64,000 nucleotides of DNA from Globisporangium splendens. Taxonomy: Eukaryota > Oomycota > Peronosporomycetes > Pythiales > Pythiaceae. Shown in pieces: positions 19,578-31,263 of the stretch (the stretch's first letter is position 1; each line of letters begins with the position of its first letter). The stretch covers positions 372,001 through 436,000 of the forward strand of contig VFIW01000004.1 of the NCBI GenBank assembly GCA_006386115.1. The letters are read 5' to 3'. A program made the translations under genes and the position numbers. The notes beneath the pieces are model-generated. The model was not told the DNA's origin and ran no database searches. It saw nothing but the letters and a program-made list of their open reading frames with translations.

Positions 19578-21614
19578 TTACAGCAGAGCTTCGTACCCAG
19601 ATCGGCGTCTCTTCTCAACGATCCACATGGCCAACACCGTCACGACGATGCCAATGACGACGCCACCGCCGATCTGTGCCACCGCAAGGCTCCAGGAGAA
19701 CGAACTCGATGGCTGTCCATCGTCCTTGCTGCCGGTAGCCACCGTGGCGACAGCAGGGGTGGCGCTGGGCTCATCCGTCGTTGGCGCCGTCGAAGGTGTC
19801 GTTGGCAGTTGAGGCGCTCCAATGGCAGTCACCTCCTTCTTGATACCTCCTTTCGGTGTAAACGTATCTCCTGGCCACTTGGCGTACTCCGTCGCTGTGA
19901 GCCACCACGCAGGGTATCCTGGCGTGACCATGTCTTCAGGTCGCTCGCCCGTGGTGATGTACCCATCGGCGAACTTCCCAACAAGCTCCCATGCATATTG
20001 CCACCACTGGTCCACGATACTGGCCGCAAACTCGTTTGCGTGCTTCTCCAGGTACGCATCGATCGCGGCATTTGCAATATCGTTGGTGCTGTTGCCAAAG
20101 TCCTGTTGCACCTGCTTCTCCATTGCAGCGCGCGCTTCAAACGCAGCATGCTGGAGCTCATCGATCTTCTTGGCAATATCGCGTTGGATCGCGTCGAAGC
20201 GCAATTGGCTCCAGTTCTTGACAAAGTTGAACGCCCACCACGCCGACTTGGGGTGGAACTCGCTCTGCTTGCCCACAGACTCCAGGTACGCGCTCGGGAC
20301 GCTGCTCTGGCGGCACGAAAACGGCACGTACACCGTCGAGTGTGGCGAGCTCTCGCCGAACCATGCGATGCCTCCAATGCCATCGGGCAGGAATGAACGC
20401 GCCTGCAGCACGAAACTGAACATCGTGCGAAAACTCGAGATTGGACGCTCCCAGCCACCAGTCACGCCCTTGTTGTCGCCATCCCAGCGCAACGGGTTGC
20501 CAAATGGTCCTGCAACCATGCCCTTGGACATGTCGTACTCGGTATCCTGGTAGTAGTCGCGGTAGAGCTCCATGACGTCGTTGGTGCTCAATTGCGTGTC
20601 AGGCTTGACGGAGAACGGATACGTCGAGTACTGCGAGACGAGCCCCAGGCGCGAGTCGAGCTTGAGCGACGGCGCGACGCGGTCAAAGATGCGCCACACA
20701 CGACGGCCCGTGTACAACGGACGCACGGGGTCAAAGTCACGGAAGCCATAGGCGGCAGTGAAGTCGAACGGACCGTCCTCGGGATGCCACCAGCCCATCT
20801 CTTGAGCGAACGAGTGCACATTCGGAGACGCCATGAAGTTGTCGGTGTCGTTCAAGTCCATCTCGCGGATCACGAACGCATTCGCGACGGCGGCCACATG
20901 GTCATCGGCCACGCGCTGTGCGGCCCACACCGCGCTCGCGTTGTTTTTGCCCGTGAGCACGTGGAAGATCCACGCTTCGCCGTACTTGTCGGCGATGCCG
21001 AGCGCCTCGGCCGAGTCAATGTACCCAGGCGCGGCCGGGTCGCCGCTGTCTTCGCTGAAGAAGCCGTACTCGACCGCGAGATCTCCCATGGTCTGGATCG
21101 CACACCGCGCGGAATCGCACCGCTCCAGCGCTATCTTCGACAGCTCCGCGATGCCAAAGAGGTTGTAGCCGTAGGACACATCCTTGGCCCAGCCGACCGT
21201 CCTAGCGCCGCACGTGCTCTCGGCGATGCTCAGCTGCACTTCGTTCATCATGCCATAGTCCAGGTCAAAGTACGCATACGTGTGCAGCACCTGCGGGATG
21301 AACCCGAGTGGTTCCGTGAGTGCGTCACTCTTGTCCTTCGGCGCATAATGCGGTCCTCGCTCGTTCGCTACAAGGCGCGGGAATCCGCCAAAGAAGCTGT
21401 ACACTGCGCGCGTGGATCCGTCTGTGTGGTCTTGCGCAGGCACGCGAACGAGACGAAGATCCGCGGCGCCACCGCCGGCGTCGTCCGTATGTGCCATCAA
21501 AGTGGATCCGTCGGCCGTCGCGCGCTTGCCCACGGCGATCATCGTGCACGCGTTGGTCTCATGGACGCCGCCGAGCCACAAGATCGTGGCCGCTGCTGCG
21601 CTGAAGAGCCTCAT
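19578..21614 (-). CDS. Peptidase family C69 dipeptidase with C-terminal membrane anchor
   Basis: C69 enzymes are N-terminal-nucleophile cysteine dipeptidases. The 678-residue product starts with a signal peptide, and cleavage before Cys23 in 'NACTMIAVG' would expose the catalytic cysteine. Typical C69 segments follow: 'ADGSTLMAHTDD', 'MNEVQLSIAESTCG', 'EAWIFHVLTG', 'WAAQRVADDHVAAVANAF' and 'MFSFVLQARSFLPDGIGGIAWFG'. After the peptidase come a helical domain, a Thr/Pro/Ala-rich linker and one transmembrane helix (about 645-665) with a basic cytoplasmic tail. The predicted form is a type I membrane protein with the enzyme outside the cell or in a vesicle lumen. Bacterial and many eukaryotic homologues are shorter and soluble. 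The Met at 21614 is chosen because it begins the signal peptide. Confidence 0.9.
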   Translation of the reverse strand: MRLFSAAAATILWLGGVHETNACTMIAVGKRATADGSTLMAHTDDAGGGAADLRLVRVPAQDHTDGSTRAVYSFFGGFPRLVANERGPHYAPKDKSDALTEPLGFIPQVLHTYAYFDLDYGMMNEVQLSIAESTCGARTVGWAKDVSYGYNLFGIAELSKIALERCDSARCAIQTMGDLAVEYGFFSEDSGDPAAPGYIDSAEALGIADKYGEAWIFHVLTGKNNASAVWAAQRVADDHVAAVANAFVIREMDLNDTDNFMASPNVHSFAQEMGWWHPEDGPFDFTAAYGFRDFDPVRPLYTGRRVWRIFDRVAPSLKLDSRLGLVSQYSTYPFSVKPDTQLSTNDVMELYRDYYQDTEYDMSKGMVAGPFGNPLRWDGDNKGVTGGWERPISSFRTMFSFVLQARSFLPDGIGGIAWFGESSPHSTVYVPFSCRQSSVPSAYLESVGKQSEFHPKSAWWAFNFVKNWSQLRFDAIQRDIAKKIDELQHAAFEARAAMEKQVQQDFGNSTNDIANAAIDAYLEKHANEFAASIVDQWWQYAWELVGKFADGYITTGERPEDMVTPGYPAWWLTATEYAKWPGDTFTPKGGIKKEVTAIGAPQLPTTPSTAPTTDEPSATPAVATVATGSKDDGQPSSSFSWSLAVAQIGGGVVIGIVVTVLAMWIVEKRRRSGYEALL

Positions 21615-22475
21615 TGCTGTCAGCGGGTAAATGCGCAAATGGAGCGAGTGGAGCTGCTGTATAAAGGCACGCCTTGCTGCGTCGGATCGCACTGGGATCC
21701 AATGGCGCAGGCAGGAAGGGCGACGAATGCGGCAACGCTTGCGTGCGTTGAATCAGTCACACATTTTGGATCGCTGTGTGTGCAGACACAAATCAGGAAT
21801 CAGATTCAGAATGTCTCGCACACTGCAAGATCCAAAGAGATCTCGGATAGCAACTATCAAAGTGTTTAGCAAGTTTATATCCAAATGTAAACATATCTGA
21901 AAACTGTGTGATACAGGTCATTTATATAAAGAGTGTGCATTTTTAGTGATGGATGGATCTCTATTAAAACCGTCAAATGACGCTCTCGATAAAGACCGTA
22001 TTGAACAGTTTTAGGAGGATCTCTGATTTTCAGGGTTCTTTTTTTCCATGATTACACGAGGGACAACAAGGGACGCGTCCCGAACACAGTGAACCAGTGG
22101 CACACAGCGACAAAGAGGGAGGGGGCTTTTTCAACCTGCATGGCGAAGCAAGGAAAACGGGAATCTCATGACCTCGAGATTCAAAACGCCCAGACAACTT
22201 GTTGTTTTGCATTGCCTGTGAATGGGGCGAAGGCAGACAACTCATTGATGCTAGAGTGCGGACGAATCATGAGGCAGCGAGCGGCATTTACTAAAAGTCT
22301 CAAGTGAGGAGAACGTCAATTCGTGATATTTTTGTGCACAAAACGAACAAGGTTTCCTAAATGGATGAATGCCACTCTGGAGGTGTGCAAATAAATAAAT
22401 ATATATACACATATGTGTGTGTGTGTGTGTGTGCAACTACTAAACTAAACTACTTGGACAACACAGATAAAAGGC
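21615..22475. other. Upstream region of C69; HSF 3' side
   Basis: 861 bp. It holds the C69 promoter, an AT-rich stretch near 21850-21990 and a microsatellite near 22414-22432. No gene or RNA is recognised. Confidence 0.35.
22414..22432 (+). repeat. (TG)n microsatellite
   Basis: About nine TG units preceded by an ATATAT run, 3' of the HSF gene. Confidence 0.9.
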
Positions 22476-23384
22476 TTACGCGAGCCAGCGAGGTCTCATG
22501 GCCGCGTTGGTCGACGTCAGCGCGTTCGAGAACGACAGATCGTGGATGGAAGGGAGCTTGCAGCCGCTGGACACTTTCCGGGTGGGGGAGATCACTGGCA
22601 AGTTGAACAGTGGGTTGGTCGCTGGTGGAGCGCGGACGAAGAGGTCCGACGACGGAGCCGTCCATACTTTGGGAGCTGGAGACATGGTCTGTTCCACTGG
22701 GACGACAGCCGCAGCCGCGCGAGCAGCTTCGACCGACGCGTCGGGGCGTGGAAGGATGTGCTTGCACTTCTCACTTGGGATCCAGTACGACTGCACGGCT
22801 GGGCGCTTGGCGTCCTGATCGCTGTCCATGCTTCCCGAGGCTGGACGTTTTCTGGACTTCTTGCTCTGGCGCTTCACCAGGGACATCGCACCGTAGTTGT
22901 CACGAGTAAAGTGCTCGCGGCTGTAGGTTGGATACTTGGCGCGGGCTTTGCTCCATTTGCGGAAGCCAAAGTAGTTGAGTTGGCGCTGGAAGCTGGCAAA
23001 GTTCTTGTTCTTGAAGTAGCGTGGGAGGATCTGGTTGGTCATCGCGTCCTTGTCGAGGATCTGGAACGCGACACCATCGTCCGTCCAGCGGATGATCTTT
23101 GGGTTCTCACGACGAAGCATCTGGTGGAGGTGCAGCAGGAACGGAGCCACCCATCCACGCTTGAGCGAGTCGCTTTCCGAGGAGCTGTTGTCGCCCGCAC
23201 TCATACTCGACGAGGTCGAGGACGCAGGCGAAGGCGGGCACTGAACCCCTTCGTAGACGCTGGCGCCTTGAGGAGGGCTGAGCATGTCTTGGACATTCAT
23301 GATGATCGGGGAGAGCGCGAACGAGGAGAGGCTCTGAGCGGGTCTCAGCGAATTTGGAAATGAGCACGACGCAGCAGGGAACAT
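22476..23384 (-). CDS. HSF-type DNA-binding transcription factor
   Basis: Heat-shock-factor family regulator that binds nGAAn elements. The 302-residue single exon has a Ser-rich leader and an HSF winged-helix DNA-binding domain (about 76-180). Landmarks are 'PFLLHLHQMLRRE', 'IRWTDDGVAFQILD', 'LPRYFKNKNFASFQRQLNYFGFRKWS' and a closing 'YGAMSLVKR'. A basic nuclear-localisation patch follows ('KRQSKKSRKR'), then a Pro/Ala/Ser-rich C-terminus. There is no clear leucine-zipper trimerisation region after the DNA-binding domain, so it is a small HSF rather than a canonical HSF1. Expanded HSF-like families are known from oomycetes. An in-frame Met at 23300 is an alternative start. Confidence 0.88.
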   Translation of the reverse strand: MFPAASCSFPNSLRPAQSLSSFALSPIIMNVQDMLSPPQGASVYEGVQCPPSPASSTSSSMSAGDNSSSESDSLKRGWVAPFLLHLHQMLRRENPKIIRWTDDGVAFQILDKDAMTNQILPRYFKNKNFASFQRQLNYFGFRKWSKARAKYPTYSREHFTRDNYGAMSLVKRQSKKSRKRPASGSMDSDQDAKRPAVQSYWIPSEKCKHILPRPDASVEAARAAAAVVPVEQTMSPAPKVWTAPSSDLFVRAPPATNPLFNLPVISPTRKVSSGCKLPSIHDLSFSNALTSTNAAMRPRWLA

Positions 23385-24541
23385 GGCTGTGCGAGGCGAG
23401 CGCCGACTGACTCAAGAAGATGCGGGCGGGAAGATGCGAAGGGCGTTGCGGTTGCGGACGACGGACCGAATTTCGCACTGCGTGTTGGGGATTCTGCACA
23501 GATAGATGACCGAGAAGATTCACGCGCGCAGAAAAAGAAAAACTATGGAGATTCACTATGCTCCGCTGGGACGTGCGTCGCGAAAATCCCACCCGTCACC
23601 ACTGACGTTTTTTTCAGTCAAGATTCCACCACTCCATTACCACTTGATGTTTGCATACTTTGGAAGGACCTTGAATCTTGGTCGGAATCTTAGGGTTGCA
23701 GGATAGAGAGATTTACCCACCAATAAAACACCAGCAAACGGAAACGGGCACGATCGACTGGCTTGTCTCGGAAGCTAATGGACAACCGGGTAGTCAGGAT
23801 TATCGCAGCATTGGGTGATGAGATGGGTTGTTGCTGTTTTCTTTTTTCTTCTCATCTTTGGCGCAGCAAGCCTCAGTGTGTGCTGTTTGGTCGTTTGGTC
23901 ATCGTCTCTGGGAACTGTTGGGGGTCAAGATAAGGATGCACGTCCATAGAGAGCACCAGCTTAGCGAATCTTCTTCCTCACCTTTGCCGCCTTGGACAAA
24001 GGTCCACAACTGGGGCACTATCTTGAGTACTGTGCCAACTCAATCCGCCAGGATTCAGAACCCCGATCGTATAACTCTTGCGACGAGTCTACTGCTATGT
24101 TGCAACGTGTCTGATGAATCTCGGCTCTGATCGTGCTGTCAAGCGTCATGAAAGGACCATATGTGTCATGGCGGGTCGTAATGAGTCTAGTGTTTGGTCG
24201 TCCTGCGCTGCAGGAGGATGCAAGTCCATACAAACCAGAAGCCAAGTGAATCTCGGTTTCTCCTTCCTGCCCCTCTCAATGGCGACTGCAGCAGTCTGTG
24301 GTGTCAGCACCACTAGCCACCGTCGTCTTTGGACTTTGCGATCTCATGAGGATTCGGAACCCTGGCCGTTCAGTTGCAGCGGCGACTGACGTGGTCGTTG
24401 AATCTTCAAGAGCGCTGGATGGTGTCGTGACGGGTCGTGATCGCCATTCCATGTCGCTACGGGTCGTGGGAGTGTTTGTCGATTGTGGTTGAAGTGGTGC
24501 TGAGCTTGCGCTGCTGCCATGCGCATCAAGAGAGCATCGTC
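23385..24541. other. Gene-free stretch upstream of HSF
   Basis: 1.16 kb with only short, uncharacteristic frames. It contains GAA/TTC blocks such as GGAATCTTAGG and GATTCCACC (23620-23700) that loosely resemble heat-shock elements, and a CT run near 24580 just beyond it. No gene is supported. Confidence 0.3.
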
Positions 24542-26262
24542 ATGCGTGTCCGCTTCGTCCTCGGTATGTGAATGAATGCCTCTCTCTCTCTCCCGTGTCC
24601 ACGTTCCTCACCTAGCACTGCGATTCATGCTCAAGGGAATGTGCTGAGCGGCGTGTCTGTGATCCTGCTGCTGGTCGCGTGCAGCGAGCCGAAATGGGCG
24701 TACGACACCGCCAACTCCGTCGACATCGGCCTCTGGTTTCTCGCGGTAAGATTCACACGAGATTCTGGTGCTTTGAGTTCGCCATGTATGTGGTCGCGGC
24801 TGTTCCCCCCTCCCCTCATAATGACTGAGTATGCTGGTGTTGTATGTATGCTGCCTTATGCGGACATGCTAGGGAACGGGAGTGCAGTACAAACTGATCA
24901 ATGCGAGCTTGTCGATCGAGAATGGCGAGGTATCCACAGCCCAACAAGCGTTCGCGGTCTACAACCGCTACTGGCAAACTTGCTTATAGTATTTTATTAG
25001 AATTCTATGCCCTTGCTCATGGAGTGATGCATGCGCATTGGATATGATCGCCTACGTAGCGACATTGCCTCCATAGGCTCCCAAGATCCGTGGTGCCAGG
25101 GACTCGCGACCGCCACGCGTAGCCTCACTGTGCTTGCACTCATGGCAGTGACCGCGAGTTTCATTTTCAGTATGATGGCGGTGATGGATGTCAAGACACC
25201 GACGTGGGACGGCGAGGGGAAAGAAACCACGCTCGTCAACTCGGTGGTGTGTTCGTTCTGCCAGGTTGTCTTCCTGATACCCGCCGTGGTATCCTGGCAG
25301 CACATGGTGTGGAAGTACGAAGCGCAATGCCGAGTGACGCTGGAAATCGACAACTTTGCCTGCATCTCGTCGGCGCCGTCGCATCTTCTCGCTATTGTTG
25401 ACATCCCATTCGCGACAACGACGTACCTGCTGTGGCGTTTATCGCACTCATACCAGGTAAGCTGGCGCACAGAATTTTGCATCTTTACGCATTTGCAGGC
25501 GAGAGAGATGTTCGTGTTGTTTATTTTTCAAGACTAAGTAGGTGGAGCAACGAAATGGTCAAATCGCCGATGGGTTCACCCTTGCTGCGAAAACTGGTGT
25601 GTTACTAGTGCGGCGAGTGCACTCGTTTTCTTTGGCGCCACTCATGGTATTGCGCCTTTTGCGTATTTAGACAATGTGGACGAGATCTTGTCGTCCATTG
25701 CCAACAAGATCGATATCGATGCAATTGGGTCAGATGGACGAAATGCGTTGCATTGGGCATGTACACTGAATCGGACCAGCATTTGCCACGTGCTGCTCAA
25801 GAAAGACGCATCCTTGAGTAAAAAAGATGTGAGTTGATGCGAGTGTAGATGACTTCGATGCTTTCGCTGATATATTGACCATTTCCGCGTGAATTCGACT
25901 GTTATTAGCGAGTGTGACTAGCGAGACGGCTGGACCCCGTTGCACTGGGCTAGCCGAGTGGCAAGTCTGGACATCGTGCGGCTGCTTGCCAAGAACGGTG
26001 CCGATCTGAATGTGCAAGACCGATGGGGCACCACGCCATTGATGCTGGCGGTCGTTGGCGAAAACAAGGTGGCTGCCACGACGCTGATCGAGCTGGGAGC
26101 AGACGTGAACGCAAGAAATGTACGAGTTATTACTCTCTGGATATGGATCTTGTTGGAATGACAGATAGCTTTGGTTCAGGTCCTCGGACAAACAGCGCTG
26201 ATGATGTGCATCGAAGCGGGGAAGCACCTGTTCCAGCTCGGAATGGTGTTTCTAAATGCTGG
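24542..26262 (+). pseudogene. Truncated multi-pass membrane plus ankyrin-repeat gene
   Basis: Protein-like exons are visible in order. 24542-24563 plus 24636-24745 spell an N-terminal signal/TM segment ('MRVRFVLGNVLSGVSVILLLVAC'). 24873 onward continues to 'NRYWQTC' and then a stop. 25031-25482 encodes two or three more TM helices. Exons from about 25540, 25673, 25922 and 26180 encode ankyrin repeats ('DGRNALHWACTLNRTSICHVLL', 'DGWTPLHWASRVASLDIVRLLAKNGADLN', 'GTTPLMLAV', 'GQTALMMC'). The frame between the third and fourth exon does not join and has a TAG in an AT-rich patch (24984-25025). The ankyrin array stops abruptly near 26262, where the antisense IFT140 reading begins. Whether the TM and ankyrin parts were one gene or two is unclear; the splice phase would allow one. 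Confidence 0.55.
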
Positions 26263-29200
26263 CGCTTCATGGTCTCCATCACCTCGAGACTCTTCGCCAT
26301 GTCACCTTGGCTGTAGTAAGCCTCAACGAGCATTGCGTGCGCGTCGCCAACGCGGATGGCTTCTTCGATCCCGGGTTCACCAAGCAACCGCGTCACGATC
26401 TCGACCATTTCCATCGGATTTTGCTTCATTTGCTGTCGCGCGACGACGAATTGCTCCATCAGCTGGATTCGACTCTCGAATGCCTGCACCATCTTGTCTT
26501 TCTGCTCGGAGCGCGACTTGGAGAGCACTTTGATCGCTTCGTGGACAGCGCCGATCGCTTTTTCATAATCGCGGTACTCCTCGATCTCAACTTGCGCACA
26601 TGCGCTGTAGAAGCCAGCCAGTTGATCAAAAGCGCGAGCCTTCGTGTAAAACCCGACGATGTTTTTCATGATCTCTGAGTCCTTGCGCCAGTCCAGGTTC
26701 TGCAGATAGTTGGCTGCGAGAATGAAAATCTCATTGTTCCGCGAAACATTCGCAAAGAACACGACTTTCTCGGTGTCTCCCGACTTGAGCAGACACTTCA
26801 TCGCTTTCAGTTTGTCGCCAGCCTGCGTGTACTTTTTCGTTGCAAGATGATACGCGCCTTGCTTCTTGCAGCATTTCGCGAGTTTCAGCAGCAAATCCGT
26901 GCGTCGCTTCTGATGCACTTTATCGCCCGCAGTCATTGCATCTTTCTCGTCCTTGGGTGGTGCCATTTTCTCCGCCATCTCCTCCGTGACCTTGACACCA
27001 TGCTGCATACACACATCGAGCGCTTCACTGATGCGATTTCCAATGAGGCACAAGTGGACAGCCTTGGCGTAATGGCCGTTTGTGATGAAAAAGTCGGCAC
27101 ACTTTTTCAGGATTGTTGGTGATGTGTTCGACGTACCGAGCTCGTCCGTCAGGTGATGCAACTCCTCAAGCGCCTTGGCGAGGTTGCCGCCCTTCTGGTA
27201 AAGCTGGACTGCTTTCTCCATTTCGCGGCGTCCCTCAAAGTACACAGCACACTCGAGCATATCGCTTGGTTTGCTCATGAGAGCGAAACTCATGAGATCT
27301 GCATCCATACTATGCTCCTTTGCCAATCGGATAGCATGATTGTAACATCCCTCCGCTGCGAAAAAGTGAATCGCACTTTGAACATCGTCATGGACTTCAA
27401 ACTGGCGCGCCAAGTGATACGCAGCAGCACGATTACCGCTTGTTTCCGCGACTTTGGCGGCTGCCTGGAAATCCTTCTTGAAGCACAGCACGCGCATGAT
27501 CGACAAATAATCCTTGGTCGTTTCGTAGCATTCGATCGCGAGATCAAAATGCCCTTGACTTTCCTGGAATTGAGCCCACCAAATCATCAACCCGCGGTCC
27601 TTCGACGTGAAGGTGTACTTTTGCAGCAAATCCAACTTGCCCAGTTTGAACAGCATTCGCGGAATGTCCTTCAAATGAGTCCCGGCATCTTCATACGCTT
27701 CCATTGCCTCTTTGATCTCGCCCAGCTCTTCGTAATGCTGTGCAATCGCGTAGTACGTACTCTTCAAATGAATTCTGTCTCGCTTGTTTGCGACATCAAT
27801 CTCCTTTTTCCAGCACCCACACGCTTGGTAGAGTTTATTCAGCAGATCGTATCGTCCACACTCGCGATACAATCTTGCTGCATCGTCGCGCAAACCAAGC
27901 TGAATCGTGACCATGGCAATGGGAACCTCTGGCTCTGGCTGCGATGCCGCTTCTTTCACAGTAGCAGCCCCTCAAGCATGGCTCATGTTCCCCAAACAGA
28001 TCTCGGTGACATCCACACGCTTCGTTTTCACACATGTGTGCGCCATATTCTCCCACACCGATGGATTCTCGATCAGCTTCACCGACCGATACGCTTCGTC
28101 CATATTCCCGATCGCCACGTAGTAGCAAAAGTTGATGAGTGCCTCACGTCCCTTCTCGTCCACTTTGTCCAACCCCACGAAATCGCGCGTGATCTTCGTG
28201 CCCAAGAAATTCGACGGTTCGTTGCTCGCAGCTGAAGCTTTTGAAAAGCTGCTCGTTCGGTCTTTCTTGCTGCCACATTTGACAATCGTCGTCGCATCAA
28301 TACTAGACCTTTTTTCCACTTGCGCAACAAAGCAAATGCGCGGCGCTTGGATACCGAGTAGTGCGCTGTACTTCAGTTCCATTTCATAATTATCTTGCGT
28401 CAGAATTCCATGGTCATTCGACGCAAACATAATCGTGATTTCTTTGTCTGACAACGATGAACGGTTGCTGTTGCCTCCAGAGCCACCACCTTCTTCAGAG
28501 GACACATCGCGTTGATCACTTGCTTGGCTTCCCCCTGCTGTCGTTGCATCCGCCTTGCTCTTCGAACTCTCACAGGCGAGCAAGCGAGGCTCGAGTGGAT
28601 CAAAGAAGACCGAAATCGGGTGCCGATTTACGCCGAAATCGTACTGCTGGAAAACATTCAGATCGGTCTGGAAGAGGAGCAACTTGTTCAGTGGCACGCG
28701 GATCTTCAACGCTCCTTCCGATATGTCTGCTAGGATACAGATTCGAGTACCATCAGTGTTCACAGCGATTGCTCGCATAATAGACGTCCTGGTTTCATCC
28801 CCGTATGATTCCAGAAAGTTGCTCGTACTCCCTATGGCTTTAGGGTCACGCCGGGATAAATCGGAAACGCGCAGCATCCCGCGATCGGTACCCACAGCAA
28901 GAAACTTACTCTGCAGCGACAGTAGAGTTGGGCATCCCTCAGCTTCCGTGAACGAGATCGCATTCTTGACGACCCCTTGAATGTTGCAAATCTCGACGTG
29001 GTTCCCATTTGTCCGGTAAATGGAGTCTCCTCGAATGACTACTGCTCTCGCATCACTCTTGAACTGACCGATTCGCTTGTTATCTCCACCTTTGATCTCG
29101 TACACTTCCGCTTTCGAACCGTTCCAAATGACCACCGAGGTCATGTCGTGGGACAAACCTTTGATCGGAAGTGACGTTTCTAGTGTAGATTGGGTCACGG

Positions 29201-30691
29201 TACCATCGCAGAATTTCTCGATGGAAAGCGTCTTGGGGTGGTTTTGAATGACTGCGGTTTCTCCGCACAGTGATCGCTGCAGACTTCCTTCATGCAAGAT
29301 CACCACGCCTTCGGATGTATTCGCATACAGCGTTGAGTAGATACCACCCCACCCAATTCGAGTGATACTTCGTCCAACCTCAGTTGTGAAGATAATATCC
29401 CATCGATACGTCACGGAAGCACCTGTGCCGCTGGTATTTGTGAGCGTCATACAACGCCAAAAGAACACCACACCTTGAGTCGTACCAGCAACCAAAATGC
29501 GCTTTCGTGGAGAAAAATCGATACTGTTGACTTGATAGTTCACTGTGCCAGATTTTGGTACACTCAGCACGCTATTTTCCTCAGCCTGGAGGTCCCAAAA
29601 GCGAACGAGGGGTTCTCCCGATGCAAGCGCCAACAACCCCGGACCCGCCCATTTGGCTTCGTGAAGGCTGCCATCACCAGCTACACTCAGTTTAAACTTC
29701 ACTGTTGCTTTGACAGTGCCATCTGCAGTGCCGACTTGAAACACATCCAGTTGAAGCGCTCGCGTGATCACAATGAGTCGATTGTACTCTTCGTGAAACA
29801 TCATCGAGTCAATCGCGTGGTTGAGGATTTGAACTTCTGAGATGTGATCAAGATCGTCTGCATAATAAACTGATCCGATTTCACCCCCAAAGAAGAATTT
29901 TGGGCATGCATGCTGCGAGAAGTTGTCGCTAAATGGGGCAGCAAATAAGCACAACGTCAGTGCTTTGTCTTGAGCTTGAAGGCAAAGAAAAAGAATGCCC
30001 GTGCATGTAGCCAACCTTTTCAGTAGCTTTTCTCGCTGCGCTGGACTCGTAGCAAAAACGCAATGCGTGATGCTTCCTTGTCGAGTGTACGTTTTACTGA
30101 GCGATAACTGGGAGCGAGTATCCACCTTCCATACCGCACAGACTCCATTTTCGTCCGCAGACATGAGTCGATTCCCAGCTGGCGCCCATCTCAAAACACC
30201 CGCTCATCCAGTGTGTGGCGAATTACTTTCACGCGCCGTATTTTCTTTAAACACCCACAACGACACCATCCCTGCGTCGCGTCATCCCAAGGAGAGAAAA
30301 CAACACGTCAATATCAATTCCATTGGAAATCCTCAGCATTAAGAAGGAGAAACCAACTTTACCGTCACTCCATCCGACCGCGAGAGCACCTCCCCGAGGC
30401 TGCCATGCCATCGTGACAATATCAGCACTACGCCCGTACGCTTCGCTGCCTGGACTCTTGTCTCCCTACTCACATTTTCGAAAACCACAACATCGCAATC
30501 AAACCCGAGTCAACAAGAGCAGCAAAATCGAGGAGCAGGTCCACGATTCAAGCCTACCTCATCCGTGAAAAGTGCACCTCACGGTTTTCGAGAGCCACGG
30601 CCAGCACTGGGTCTAGTTCCCCCCACGTGGAGCACACATGCCGGTGGTTCGACGGAATCTGTGCATTGTAGCCGTAAAAGAGCGCACACAT
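26262..30691 (-). pseudogene. IFT140: IFT140 (intraflagellar transport complex A subunit), degraded copy
   Basis: IFT140 is a WD40/TPR subunit of IFT-A, needed for retrograde flagellar transport. The gene begins at ATG 30691 ('MCALFYGYNAQIP', like the animal start). Exons are 30691-30558, 30465-30363 and from 30271 onward. WD40 segments and the hinge 'DFVGLDKVDEKGREALINF', 'VWENMAHTCVKTKRVDV' and 'CLGNMSHA' match the family, followed by the TPR region ending 'YYSQGDMAKSLEVMETMKR'. Lesions: in-frame TGA at 30204-30206; TGA at 27972-27974, where the family has Arg (probable CGA to TGA); loss of the final 40-50 residues at the junction near 26262; and an uneven first splice (134-nt exon, phase mismatch unless a poor acceptor is used). 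The reading frame is otherwise open for over 3.5 kb, so decay looks recent. Confidence 0.85.
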
Positions 30692-31263
30692 GACGCCACT
30701 GAATGGTCGCGATACGTGCTTGCAGCCTTCAGACGACAACGCAACTCTCGGACTGGGATGCTTTGTTGGTGGAGGAGTGCAAGGAAGATCCCAAACACCC
30801 ATATTGGACGCGAACCGGCGCGACCTTGCGTCATTTTCGTGAACTTGATGCAGTCAATTGTTCCAATCGGATGAGGATGCCCATCATCAAAACGCTCCCG
30901 AAACAATTTGCGCGTACTAGGAGTATCTTAGATGAGCTTTCGTAGCCACGGACTCGATCGCCGTGTCTTCGTTGCAAATGTGGGATAACAGAAATGCGCT
31001 TCATTCAAACGCGCAGCGATGCCACTTGATATAATTGCGCGTTGAGCTTCCTGCGAACGCTGCGTCAGCCAACTGGTTGAGATTCAACTAAAAAAGATCG
31101 AGAAAGATGATCACCCATACTCACCACCACGCAAAAATGAGCTCTCAGTGAACAACGTCTCCATTTGCACTTCCTATTGATCAAAGTTTCCTTTGTCTTT
31201 CACGCGAACGCAGCAGGAGAACAAAGTTCTCTGATGAGCGCTACGCCGCGTACAAGCTTCAGT
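30692..31263. other. Divergent gap between IFT140 and GPCR-like pseudogenes
   Basis: About 570 bp without a recognisable gene. It would have held the two divergent promoters. Minus-strand open frame continues upstream of the IFT140 ATG but shows no homology. Confidence 0.3.

Noticed and set aside
20592..21869. 425-codon plus-strand open frame
   Set aside because: Antisense of the C69 dipeptidase; the sense strand has clear catalytic and signal-peptide features and this frame has only Arg/Val-rich sequence typical of GC-rich shadows.
23620..23700. Heat-shock elements upstream of the HSF gene
   Set aside because: Only loose GAA/TTC blocks without regular 5 bp spacing; not enough to call a site.
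30558..30691. Frameshift in the first IFT140 exon (TTTT run)
   Set aside because: The exon is one base short for the best junction, but a weak acceptor (AAGAG) one exon later would restore phase, so it is not counted as a firm lesion.
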